Assembly: GCA_003142855.1 (NCBI GenBank)
Contig: PLNW01000141.1
Span: forward strand, 1 to 63,508
DNA length: 63,508 bases
Direction: 5' to 3'
DNA from: Myxococcales bacterium
GTDB lineage: Bacteria > Myxococcota_A > Polyangia > Fen-1088
Shown here: positions 17,152-25,649 of the stretch, one piece after another
How the letters are laid out: each line of letters begins with the position of its first letter
Numbering within the stretch: position 1 is the stretch's first letter
Translations under genes and position numbers: made by a program
The notes under the pieces: model-generated
The model's input: the letters and a program-made list of their open reading frames with translations, nothing else
What the model was told of the DNA's origin: nothing
The model's database searches: none

Positions 17152-20100
17152 ATGGCCGAGTTCGCCCACCTGCATCTGCACACACAATACAGCCTGCTGG
17201 ATGGAGCGATCCGCCTGGACGAGCTGTTTCCCCGCCTGCTTTCGCTGGGCATGAAACAGGTGGCCATGACCGACCATGGCAACCTGTTCGGAGCCCTGCA
17301 GTTCTACGAGAAGGCGAAAAAGCACGGGGTCAAGCCCATCCTGGGCTGCGAGACCTACGTGGCTCCAGACCGGCTGGAGAAGAGCGAGCGCAAGAGCCAT
17401 CACCTGGTGCTTCTGGCCAAGGACAATGTGGGTTGGAAGAACCTCGCGTACCTCAACTCGATGGCCTACCTGGAAGGCTTCTATTACAACCCGCGCATCG
17501 ACAAGAAGCTCCTGCGCGCACACCGCGAGGGGCTCATCGGCATGTCCGCGTGCCTGGGCGGCGAGGTGGCACAAACCATCATGCGCGCGGGGCCGGCGGC
17601 CGCCGAGACCGTGGCGCGTGAGTACGAGGACATCCTGGGCAAGGGAAACTTCTTCCTGGAGATCCAGCCCAACGGATTGCCCGACCAGGAAAAGGTCAAC
17701 GGCGAGCTCATCGCCATGTCGGCGCGCACGGGGATTCCTTTGGTGGCCACCAACGATTGTCACTATCTGGATCGTCAGGATGCGCGCGCCCAGGAGGTGC
17801 TGATGTGCGTGGAGCAGGGGCGCACGCTCACCGACGAGAAGCGCATGCACCACGACACCGACGCGTACTACCTGAAGTCGCCTGCGGAGATGGCGATGCA
17901 CTTCCGCGACGTGCCGCAGGCACTGGAAAACGCGGCCCGCATCGCCGACTCGTGCGAGGTGACGTTCGATCTGAGCCAGACCCACCTGCCGCGCTTCCAG
18001 GTGCCCGAGGGCTACGATGCCGAAAGTTACCTGGCCGAGCTGGCGCAAAAGGGTCTGGAGAAGCGCCTGCAGGCGATGCAGGCCCGTGGCCAGCAGGTGG
18101 ACCCCGATCAGTACCGTGCCCGCCTGGCGCTCGAACTGGGCGTGATCCAGAAGATGGCGTTTTCCGGCTACTTCCTCATCGTCTGGGACTTCATCCGTTT
18201 TGCCAAGGAGAACGGAATTCCGGTCGGACCGGGGCGCGGCTCAGGTGCCGGCTCGCTGGTGGCGTATTCGGTGTGTATCACCGACATCGATCCCATCGTC
18301 AACAAGCTGCTCTTCGAGCGCTTCCTCAACTCGGAACGCGTGTCCATGCCGGACTTCGACGTGGACTTCTGCATGAACCGGCGCGACGAAGTCATCGCCT
18401 ACGTCACCGAGAAATACGGCAAGAACAACGTCGGCCAGATCGTGACCATGCACCAGATGAAGGCGCGCAGCTGCATCCGCGACGTGGGCCGCGCCATGGG
18501 TCTGCCGGTGGCCGAGCAGAATCGGGTGGCGACGCTGATTCCCGAACCGGTGCAGGGCAAGTCGCCGCCCATCAAGGAGGCGATCGAGAAGGAGCCGCGC
18601 CTCAAGGCGCTGTATGAGGGGGAGCACCGCGAGCTGCTCGATATCGCGATGAAGCTGGAGGGGCTGAACCGCCACGCCGGCATCCACGCGGCGGGCGTGG
18701 TTATCGGCGAGAAGCCCTTGTGGGAGTACGTGCCTTGCTTCCGGCCCGAGGAAGGCGTGATCGCCACTCAGTTCGACATGAACGACGTGGCCAAGGTGGG
18801 CCTGGTCAAGTTTGACTTTCTTGGGTTGAAGACCCTGACCGTGATCCAGACCGCGGTGGCGCTGGCCGATGCTGACCGCAAGGCTCGCGGCGAAGCGCCT
18901 CTGGACATGGCGGCGATTCCCCTCGACGACGTCGAGGTCTACAAGATGATCTCCGCCGCTGACGTGACCGGCGTGTTCCAGCTTGAATCGTCGGGCTTTC
19001 GTGACTTACTCAAGAAGCTCAAGCCTGACTGCTTCGAAGACATCGTGGCTGCGGGCGCGCTGTATCGGCCCGGCCCCATCGAGGGCGGCATGGTGGACGA
19101 CTTCGTCGAGCGCAAGCACGGGCGCAAGAAGGTCGAGTACCCGCATCCGGTGCTGGAGCCCATTCTCAAGGACACCTACGGGGTCATCGTGTACCAGGAG
19201 CAGGTCATGCAGATCTCGTCGGCCATGGCGGGCTATTCGCTGGGCCAGGCCGACCTGCTCCGTCGCGCCATGGGCAAGAAGAAGGCCGAGGCCATGGCTG
19301 GGGAAAAGGCCTGCTTCCTGGCTGGGGCCGCGGCCAAGACCATCGATGCCAAGATCGCCGAGGGCGTGTTCGATCTGATGGAGAAGTTCGCGGGTTACGG
19401 CTTCAACCGTAGCCACTCGGCCGCCTACGGCCTGCTCACCTACCAGACCGCGTACCTGAAATACCACTATCCAGTGGAGTTCTTCGCCGGGCTGCTCACC
19501 TGCGGCAAGGACAAGACCGACGAGGTGGTGAAGTTCATCGCCGAGGCGCGGGCGCAGGGGATCAGTGTCCTGCGGCCTGACGTCAACGAATCGGGTGCCG
19601 ACTTCACGGTCGTGCCCGAGGAGAAACTGGTCGAAGAAGCGCCCAGGCCGGGCAAGAAGAAGGCCGCGCCAGCCAAGAAGCGGGCGGCGCCGAGGAATGA
19701 GCGCGTGGTGGGCAAGGCCATTCGTTTTGGCTTGGCAGCGGTCAAGGGTGTGGGCGAGGGCGCGGTCGAGACCATCACCGAAGCGCGCAAGACAGGCGGC
19801 CCCTTCCTGTCAGTCACCGACTTCTGCCACCGCGTGGATACGCGCAAGGTGAACCGCAAGGTGTTGGAAGCGCTGATCAAGGCCGGGGCTTTTGACGGAA
19901 TTGCGGCTGCCAAAGGAGTGAGCCGCGCCAAACTGTTTTCCGCCGTGGATGCCGCACAGGAGAGCGCGGCCGCGGCCCAGAACGAACGTGACACCGGGCA
20001 GACTTCGTTGCTGGCGCTATTCGGGGGCGGTAGCTCGTCGGCGCCATTGCCCAGCGAGGATGTCTTTGGCGAGGGCGAGGAATGGACGCCCAAGCAAGTG

Positions 20101-20739
20101 CTCGCCTTTGAGAAAGAGAGCCTGGGCTTCTATATCAGTGGCCACCCATTGGACCGCTTCGGTGGCGAACTGAAACGATTCGCCAATGCCATTACCACAA
20201 ATTGCACTGAACGGGGCCCGCGCGCTGAGGTGATCTTGGGCGGCGTGGTGGCTGAGTACCAGGAGCGGGTCATCAAGAACGGCACAGGCAAGTACGCCTT
20301 CTTCAAACTTGAAGACCAGTTTGGCACAATCGAGTTTCACGTGGCCTCGGCCAAGCTCAATGACTACCGCGAGGTGCTGACCAGCGGCGAGCCACTGTTG
20401 ATCAATGGCACAGTGGACGCGCCTTTTGGCGAAGGCGAAAGCGCGCGCGAGCGACTGCGCTTCATGGACGCCAAGCTGCTGTCGTCCATCCGCGCGGAGC
20501 GCAGCAGCTTGATGGAGATCCGCCTCAATGCGGACCTGGTCACTGACGAGCAAATGGCGACACTACAGAAGCTGTTGCGCCAATTTCCCGGCCCATGCCA
20601 CACGCGCCTGCGCCTGGAGATTCCCCAGCGCAGCGAAACCGTGCTCGACCTGGGCGACGAATTCAAAGTCGCTGCCGCCGATGAGCTGCTAGCCAAGCTG
20701 GAACAAGTTTTCGGGGAGCGGGTCGCGGTGCTGCGGTAG
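17152..20739 (+). CDS. dnaE: DNA polymerase III alpha subunit
   Basis: The replicative polymerase. The PHP domain begins with HLHLHTQYSLLDG (residues ~6-18). Catalytic aspartates of the palm lie in MPDFDVDF (D401, D403) and KFDFLGL (D555), exactly the E. coli numbering. Finger, HhH, OB-fold (GTIEFHVAS region, ~1058) and C-terminal tau-binding parts follow. At 1195 residues it is slightly longer than E. coli DnaE, partly because of a Lys/Ala/Pro-rich insert at ~830-852. Full length and apparently functional. Its residues 594-685 and 1007-1195 are duplicated as a decayed copy at 25650-26533. Confidence 0.97.
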   Translation: MAEFAHLHLHTQYSLLDGAIRLDELFPRLLSLGMKQVAMTDHGNLFGALQFYEKAKKHGVKPILGCETYVAPDRLEKSERKSHHLVLLAKDNVGWKNLAYLNSMAYLEGFYYNPRIDKKLLRAHREGLIGMSACLGGEVAQTIMRAGPAAAETVAREYEDILGKGNFFLEIQPNGLPDQEKVNGELIAMSARTGIPLVATNDCHYLDRQDARAQEVLMCVEQGRTLTDEKRMHHDTDAYYLKSPAEMAMHFRDVPQALENAARIADSCEVTFDLSQTHLPRFQVPEGYDAESYLAELAQKGLEKRLQAMQARGQQVDPDQYRARLALELGVIQKMAFSGYFLIVWDFIRFAKENGIPVGPGRGSGAGSLVAYSVCITDIDPIVNKLLFERFLNSERVSMPDFDVDFCMNRRDEVIAYVTEKYGKNNVGQIVTMHQMKARSCIRDVGRAMGLPVAEQNRVATLIPEPVQGKSPPIKEAIEKEPRLKALYEGEHRELLDIAMKLEGLNRHAGIHAAGVVIGEKPLWEYVPCFRPEEGVIATQFDMNDVAKVGLVKFDFLGLKTLTVIQTAVALADADRKARGEAPLDMAAIPLDDVEVYKMISAADVTGVFQLESSGFRDLLKKLKPDCFEDIVAAGALYRPGPIEGGMVDDFVERKHGRKKVEYPHPVLEPILKDTYGVIVYQEQVMQISSAMAGYSLGQADLLRRAMGKKKAEAMAGEKACFLAGAAAKTIDAKIAEGVFDLMEKFAGYGFNRSHSAAYGLLTYQTAYLKYHYPVEFFAGLLTCGKDKTDEVVKFIAEARAQGISVLRPDVNESGADFTVVPEEKLVEEAPRPGKKKAAPAKKRAAPRNERVVGKAIRFGLAAVKGVGEGAVETITEARKTGGPFLSVTDFCHRVDTRKVNRKVLEALIKAGAFDGIAAAKGVSRAKLFSAVDAAQESAAAAQNERDTGQTSLLALFGGGSSSAPLPSEDVFGEGEEWTPKQVLAFEKESLGFYISGHPLDRFGGELKRFANAITTNCTERGPRAEVILGGVVAEYQERVIKNGTGKYAFFKLEDQFGTIEFHVASAKLNDYREVLTSGEPLLINGTVDAPFGEGESARERLRFMDAKLLSSIRAERSSLMEIRLNADLVTDEQMATLQKLLRQFPGPCHTRLRLEIPQRSETVLDLGDEFKVAAADELLAKLEQVFGERVAVLR

Positions 20740-20814
20740 GCAGGAGGGCGGTCGAGAAGACGGATGTCGTGGCCGACTATGAAGGGGCTTGAAGTCATCG
20801 ACCGCCACTTTGTT

Positions 20815-20840
20815 GCGGCCCTACCGTTTCAGAGGGCCGC
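20815..20840. terminator. Hairpin between convergent dnaE and kinase gene
   Basis: A perfect 8-bp stem (GCGGCCCT with AGGGCCGC) and a 10-nt loop, midway between the dnaE stop (20739) and the kinase stop (20845). It could end transcription in both directions; no strong T-tract. Confidence 0.4.
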
Positions 20841-20844
20841 GTGA

Positions 20845-22500
20845 TTATTGAGCTTTCAAACTGTTCGGTGTTCTAGGAAGTCGAAGGGAGAACGTCGTCC
20901 CACTCGCCTCATTCGATTCTACGCCGATGCTCCCGCCATGAGCAGCAACGATCTGCTGCGTGATGAAGAGCCCGAGCCCGAGTCCTTTCGAGCCGGCATG
21001 CCTACTCTTCCCCATGCGAAGTGGTTCGAAGATGACCGGCAGAAGGTCGGGAGGGATCGTGCCGCGGTTCTTCACCTTCACCATCACAAAGTCCGGTGAC
21101 TGGCCATCGATGCCCACGTAGATGGGCGTTCCGGACTCTCCGTGATGGCGCGCATTGCCCATGAGGTTGGAAAGCACCTGCCCGAGGCGATCGCGATCCC
21201 ACGTGCCCGCGAGATCTCCTGAGCACTCGTACTGAATCTGCTGCGTGCCTCCTTCGCCCTGAAACTCCGCGACGATCGCGCCTGTGAGGTCGCCAAGATT
21301 CATCGCTTTTGCGTCAACCGGGAGCCCGGTACCAAGGCGAATGCGCGTGAAGTCGAGGATCTGGTCGATCATCCTGGCCATGCGCTCGGCGCCGGCGAGA
21401 ATTCGAGCGGTGGGCTTGGAGATCTGCTCGGAATCCGCTCGCCTGAGAAGGAGGCTTGCACTCGTGGTAATGGCGCTCAGCGGGTTTCTCAAATCGTGAC
21501 CGAGGACTCCGACAAACATCTCGTTGAAGCGCGCTGTTCGCTGGAGATCCTCGATGAAGCCCATGCGCTCCTTTTCCGCCCGCTTTCGGTCGCTCACGTC
21601 CTGAAAGGTAATGACCGCACCGGTCGTGCGGTCGTCGCGTCGTATGGCCGCAGAGGAATAGGTTGCCTGCAACCACGATCCATCCGTGCGCAAAAGGACG
21701 TGTTCGTCACTGCTGATGTTTTGGCCAGTCCGCATCACTTCATCGAGGGGACACGCAACAGCGCTGCCGTCGACTGCGGCAAATCGAGTGATCTCGCCGA
21801 GCGGCCGATGGAGAGCGTCCCTATTTGCCCAACCGAGCAGTCCTTCGGCTGCGCGATTGAAGAACGTGACGTGTCCCTCGAGATTGACGGCAATGACACC
21901 CTCGACAAGACTGCCGGCCATGGCACGGGTGAAGTCGAGCTGCTCTTGCAGTCGTTCCGCGGCCTGTCGGGCATCCTCCAGCGCTTGGAGCAGCTCTTGA
22001 TTCTGGTAGCGGACCTCCTCCATGGGGCTCGGGGCCACGCGACGAGCCAGCTCTTCGACGATCCTCGCGAGGATCGCCGGCGTCGGCACTGGCGCGGCCT
22101 TCGGCAGCGTTTTCGCCAGTTCGACGGTAGTTTCCTTTCCCGGATCAGACGCGAGCTGGAACCGATCCATGAGCAGCTTAGCTCCGACGATTCCCCTGCC
22201 GAGCCCGGACTTCGACTTGTATCGACCGCTCAGTACCGCATCGACGTCTGCGATGCCCGGACCGTGATCCGTCACGCGGATGACAAACGCCGTGGGCGTC
22301 TCCCCCTCGACACCGAAGCTCGCCCGTCCGCCTGCCGCGTACTGGAAGGCATTGCGCGCCACCTCGGAGACGGCGGTGGCGATGCGTGTCTGGTCTTGGG
22401 CGGAAAAGTTCAGGAGCTCGGCGATCTGTCGTGCGCGCTGACGCACGAGTACCAAGTCTTCCTCGGTGCGGATCTCGGTCGTGAGAAGGTCGGCCTTCAC
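20845..22500 (-). CDS. RsbT-like ATPase - PAS - histidine kinase fusion (stressosome output)
   Basis: A 551-residue protein. Residues ~1-135 are an RsbT/anti-sigma-type ATPase: LVLVRQRARQIAELL, the N-box SEVARNAFQYA and the G1 box DHGPGIAD, close to the stand-alone RsbT two genes upstream. A coiled coil (~160-195) and a PAS domain (~197-320) follow. The HisKA helix has GVLGHDLRNPLSAI (phospho-accepting His ~338). The C-terminal ATPase has a G1 box of the NRGTIP type seen in one kinase subgroup. Start is GTG 22500, overlapping the preceding TGA. Inferred role: the RsbT domain is held by the RsbR/RsbS complex and its release controls the kinase. No response regulator gene is adjacent. Confidence 0.85.
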   Translation of the reverse strand: MKADLLTTEIRTEEDLVLVRQRARQIAELLNFSAQDQTRIATAVSEVARNAFQYAAGGRASFGVEGETPTAFVIRVTDHGPGIADVDAVLSGRYKSKSGLGRGIVGAKLLMDRFQLASDPGKETTVELAKTLPKAAPVPTPAILARIVEELARRVAPSPMEEVRYQNQELLQALEDARQAAERLQEQLDFTRAMAGSLVEGVIAVNLEGHVTFFNRAAEGLLGWANRDALHRPLGEITRFAAVDGSAVACPLDEVMRTGQNISSDEHVLLRTDGSWLQATYSSAAIRRDDRTTGAVITFQDVSDRKRAEKERMGFIEDLQRTARFNEMFVGVLGHDLRNPLSAITTSASLLLRRADSEQISKPTARILAGAERMARMIDQILDFTRIRLGTGLPVDAKAMNLGDLTGAIVAEFQGEGGTQQIQYECSGDLAGTWDRDRLGQVLSNLMGNARHHGESGTPIYVGIDGQSPDFVMVKVKNRGTIPPDLLPVIFEPLRMGKSRHAGSKGLGLGLFITQQIVAAHGGSIGVESNEASGTTFSLRLPRTPNSLKAQ

Positions 22501-23546
22501 GTAGCCTCCTTCAAACCGGGGTCGCGCTCGCGGCAAACGAGAACCACCACGTCGTCGTTGCGAGTATGGAAGTCTCGATACAAGACGCCAGCGATGAGGC
22601 TCGGGTCCCTTTGACTCAACCCCGGATACGTTTCTAGATCCCAGCGGCTCGAGAGACCGTCCGAATGCACCACCAGGAGCGCCCTGTCCGGCCAACGGCG
22701 CGTGAACTCCTGAACGCGTCCTGTCGCCTGACCGAGCGTGCCGGGGTGAGAGACAAGGCCGGTGCCTTTCTCGCCTGGCGAAAGCAGCATGCCCGCGATG
22801 TTGCCAACGCCAGCGTATCGCACCTCGCGATCCGGCCAGCTGATGTCGACGGTCACCGCTGCGGCGCCGCGCGTGCCTCGCAGATCTTGGTCGAGTGCCT
22901 GCAGAAGCGACGCGGGCCCCTCATCCGACATTCTGTGGAACCCGCCAATCGCTTTCTGCGCGGCATCGAAGGCGTGGAGCCCATGTCCCACGCCGTCCAC
23001 GACCAGGATCCTGCTCCGGCCGGGGGCCTCGTCTACCGCGTACCCATCCCCGGAAACGTCCCCACCGAGCATGGGCACGCCGACCGCGCCCCATAACAGA
23101 GGAGACCCAAGGGATCGTTCCCGGCGCACGGAGATCCGAGAGAGGAGCGCGGTCCCCTTGCCAGGCGCCGAGAAAATGTCGAACGTCGTCGACAGACGGG
23201 CAATGGCCCCCATGCCGTCGCCGCTCGATCCTGCGGTCGAGAATCCGTCCCTCATGCACTCAGCCACATTGGTCATACCGGGTCCGTTGTCGAGAGCGAG
23301 GAGTTCGACATCAGCAGTGGTATCCATGGCCGTGCGACGAAGGAGGATCTCGCCACGCCCTGCGTGCCGAGCGATGTTGGTCGCTGCCTCGGTGACAACG
23401 AGCGCAACGCGGCCGACGTCGGATTCACTGAACTGGAGCACTTCAGCGAGCCTCGTTGCGATCCTTCGAGCCTCAACAGCGCCGGTTATGTCTTCGATGG
23501 ACACCGACCAGCACATGACGTCACTCGGCGGCAGGCTCAGGTCCAT
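22497..23546 (-). CDS. RsbT-like ATPase fused to RsbX/SpoIIE-type phosphatase
   Basis: A 349-residue two-domain protein. Residues ~10-140 form an RsbT/RsbW-like ATPase (TEAATNIARHAG N-box, ALDNGPGM G1 box, GDGMGAIARL). Residues ~155-345 form a PP2C-like domain of the RsbX/SpoIIE type, with metal-binding acidic residues in GGDVSGDGY, VVDGVGHG, HSDGLSS and NDDVVVL. In Bacillus, RsbX resets the stressosome by dephosphorylating RsbS and RsbR, so this protein probably provides the off-switch. It overlaps rsbT by 10 nt upstream and the kinase by 4 nt downstream. Confidence 0.85.
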   Translation of the reverse strand: MDLSLPPSDVMCWSVSIEDITGAVEARRIATRLAEVLQFSESDVGRVALVVTEAATNIARHAGRGEILLRRTAMDTTADVELLALDNGPGMTNVAECMRDGFSTAGSSGDGMGAIARLSTTFDIFSAPGKGTALLSRISVRRERSLGSPLLWGAVGVPMLGGDVSGDGYAVDEAPGRSRILVVDGVGHGLHAFDAAQKAIGGFHRMSDEGPASLLQALDQDLRGTRGAAAVTVDISWPDREVRYAGVGNIAGMLLSPGEKGTGLVSHPGTLGQATGRVQEFTRRWPDRALLVVHSDGLSSRWDLETYPGLSQRDPSLIAGVLYRDFHTRNDDVVVLVCRERDPGLKEAT

Positions 23547-23941
23547 AGCGTCACCGTCACGCGCGTGCCCATGCCCACACTGGATGCGAGGTCGAATTCG
23601 TCCACCAGTCGCTTGGTACCGCCAAGACCGAGGCCCAGCCCGCCGGCCGTCGTGTACCCGTCTGTCATGGCTCGCTCGACGTCTGCGATGCCTGGCCCGT
23701 GGTCTTCAAACGTGAGCCGCAACCCACGACGGGCAATTTCCACGTATGTCTCCAAGAGCATTTTCCCGCCACCGCCATGAATGAGTGTGTTGCGTCCAAG
23801 TTCACTCGCAGCAGTAACCGCTTTGGTTTGCTCCAGATTACTGAAATCGAGCTCGGCCGCGCGTTGCCGCACGAGCTGGCGAACGAGAAGGAGGTCCGTC
23901 TCCTGGCGAATGGCCACGGTCTCACTGTCTATGAGACGCAT
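23537..23941 (-). CDS. rsbT: RsbT-like serine/threonine switch kinase
   Basis: A 134-residue GHKL-fold kinase. The N-box ASELGRNTLIHGGGG (~45-60), the G1 box FEDHGPGIAD (~80-90) and the Gly-rich lid GGLGLGLGG (~100) are all present. In Bacillus, RsbT phosphorylates RsbS and RsbR within the stressosome and then leaves to activate its target. The start overlaps rsbS by 20 nt, showing tight coupling and expected stoichiometric synthesis. Length matches B. subtilis RsbT. Confidence 0.92.
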   Translation of the reverse strand: MRLIDSETVAIRQETDLLLVRQLVRQRAAELDFSNLEQTKAVTAASELGRNTLIHGGGGKMLLETYVEIARRGLRLTFEDHGPGIADVERAMTDGYTTAGGLGLGLGGTKRLVDEFDLASSVGMGTRVTVTLWT

Positions 23942-24308
23942 TGGCGCGTCCCTTCCTCATCGCCGTGCGCAGGCGCTTCATGCCCTTCTCCGCATCGAGA
24001 GCGGTGAGAATTCCTGGCAAGGAGACGCCCATCTCAACGAGCGTCATGGCGACTGTGGTCTGCATTCCAACCAGCACCGTTTCGGCATCGAGCACGCGGG
24101 ACATTTCCGCGATGTTGCCCAGCACCCGGGCGATGAAAGAGTCGACGGTATTGAGGGCCGAAATGTCGATGAGGACGCCGCGCGCCCCGGTGCTCGCCAG
24201 GCTTTCGCCGAGATCATCCTGCAGTCTCGTGGCGAGTCGGTCGTGCAGGTCCACCTGGATGGTGACCAGCAAGAACTCGCCCATTCGAAGGATGGGAATG
24301 CGCTCCAA
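23922..24308 (-). CDS. rsbS: RsbS-like STAS-domain stressosome scaffold
   Basis: A 128-residue single STAS domain. The phospho-accepting serine is present in NTVDSFIARVLG (~residues 52-63), matching Ser59 of B. subtilis RsbS, and the PILRMGEFLLVTIQVDL start is characteristic. With RsbR it forms the core that sequesters RsbT. It sits 15 nt after rsbR. The C-terminal tail (KGMKRLRTAMRKGR) is slightly longer and more basic than in Bacillus RsbS. Confidence 0.92.
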   Translation of the reverse strand: MERIPILRMGEFLLVTIQVDLHDRLATRLQDDLGESLASTGARGVLIDISALNTVDSFIARVLGNIAEMSRVLDAETVLVGMQTTVAMTLVEMGVSLPGILTALDAEKGMKRLRTAMRKGRANASHRQ

Positions 24309-24323
24309 GGCCCGCTTCTCCCG

Positions 24324-25202
24324 CTATGCGCCGTGCTCTTCGGATGGTTGCAAAGACCTGACCCCCAGGCCGCGCCGCTTGAACGCGATCGCCAGCGCAC
24401 CAGCGATGGTGGACTTGGTGATGACGTCGGCGAAACTCACGCCCAGGCCAACCATCGTCTGGGCGATCTGCGGCCGCACGCCGGAGATCAGGCACTCGGC
24501 GCCCATGAGGCGCGTGGCGTTCACTGTATTGATCAGATGCTGCGCCGTAAGGGTGTCCATGGCGGGAACGCCCGTGATGTCGACGATGGCCACCTCTGCC
24601 TGGGTCGCGGCAACCCGCTCGAGCAGAGTCTCCAGCATGAGTTGTGTGCGCTTTGAATCGAGCGTTCCGATCACGGGCAGCGCGAGGATGCCCTGCCAGA
24701 GCTCCACCACCGGAGCGGAGAGCTCGAACATCTCTTGTTGCTGGCGACCGATGATCTCCTCGCGCGACTTCTGAAACATCTCGGCTGTGTAGAGACCGAG
24801 CTTGTCGAATAGAACGGTCGCGTTCCAGTAGTCTTCCGCGAGCGAGTCCGCCTTGTCGTGGCTCTTTCGCAAGCGAGCGAATATCGGTTGCTTGATCGAA
24901 AAGACGAAGGTCGCAGTCTCGGAGGCGCTGAAGCCCTGTAGCGCTCGTGAACGGCTGATCTCGCCGAGCATGTCTCGGACAGGCGTCCAGTGCGGCCGCT
25001 GAATGTCGAAAATATGGCTTCCCAGGATGGCTTCGCGAAGCAGCTTGATGAACTTGGTACACTGTGCGCGCAACTCCCCCTCTTTCAAGAGGTCAGGCCG
25101 GAGCGTCGTTGCGCCGATCTGTTCCTTGATCCATTCGGCGAGGACCTCGGCCTCGTGCTTCTCGAGCACCTCGAGGATCTTCGAACTCATTTCTAAAGGC
25201 AT
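24324..25202 (-). CDS. rsbR: RsbR-like stressosome sensor
   Basis: A 292-residue protein. The helical N-terminal sensor half (~1-150) is non-heme-globin-like, as in RsbRA. The C-terminal STAS domain (~165-280) contains both phospho-acceptor threonine sites, in VDITGVPAMDT and in GVRPQIAQT, equivalent to T171 and T205 of B. subtilis RsbRA. Start at ATG 25202 with AGGAG 6 bases before; ATG 25190 is a second option. The input signal is unknown; there is no PAS, heme-globin or flavin motif. It follows a small HTH gene by 12 nt. Confidence 0.92.
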   Translation of the reverse strand: MPLEMSSKILEVLEKHEAEVLAEWIKEQIGATTLRPDLLKEGELRAQCTKFIKLLREAILGSHIFDIQRPHWTPVRDMLGEISRSRALQGFSASETATFVFSIKQPIFARLRKSHDKADSLAEDYWNATVLFDKLGLYTAEMFQKSREEIIGRQQQEMFELSAPVVELWQGILALPVIGTLDSKRTQLMLETLLERVAATQAEVAIVDITGVPAMDTLTAQHLINTVNATRLMGAECLISGVRPQIAQTMVGLGVSFADVITKSTIAGALAIAFKRRGLGVRSLQPSEEHGA

Positions 25203-25214
25203 CGCATCTCCTTT

Positions 25215-25517
25215 TCATTCTCGGTGTAGGGAAGCCGTCGGCGGCAAACCGGCCTGCATCAGCGCTATTTTTCCGTGCGTCGATCGGCCATGATCAGGGG
25301 TCTCCTGCGAGGCCTGCGGGGTCATTGCGCTCGCCGAGAAGCTTCGCTCGATGGCGTTCGCGAGCTGATCGAGATGGAGCGGCAATCCACGGTGCTCGAT
25401 CCAGCGGTAGATCGAGTCCTTCCGCACGCCGAGATGGGCGGCGACGTCGTCGACGGAAACCCACGGCTCTGCCGTCTGCCCAGGAGCGGGCGACGAAGCT
25501 GAAGGAAGCGGCCGCAT
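25215..25517 (-). CDS. Excisionase-type HTH DNA-binding protein heading the stressosome operon
   Basis: A ~100-residue protein with an AlpA/excisionase-family helix-turn-helix at ~19-45 (VSVDDVAAHLGV, DSIYRWIEHRGLP). Usual members continue with a basic wing (VGRLWKF) and an SEVDEW helix. Here this is replaced by an unrelated Ser/Pro-rich tail, so the protein may be truncated or frameshifted. It lies 12 nt upstream of rsbR on the same strand and could be the operon regulator. ATG 25517 chosen; in-frame codons to 25556 are possible. Confidence 0.6.
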   Translation of the reverse strand: MRPLPSASSPAPGQTAEPWVSVDDVAAHLGVRKDSIYRWIEHRGLPLHLDQLANAIERSFSASAMTPQASQETPDHGRSTHGKIALMQAGLPPTASLHRE

Positions 25518-25649
25518 GTGACCGGATCTCTTACACCGCAGACAGAATGCGTACAATAGTAAACAAAAGTCGAAGATACGATGTTACGCGATTGGGGGTG
25601 CCCGAACAGCCCAGCTGCGAGCGAGGACCTTCCCGAGATTTCTGGAGCC

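Noticed and set aside
17050..18048. N-terminal extension of the lipoprotein frame at 15217 by ~330 codons
   Set aside because: It is antisense to the PHP domain of dnaE; the lipoprotein signal peptide at 17049 gives a natural start.
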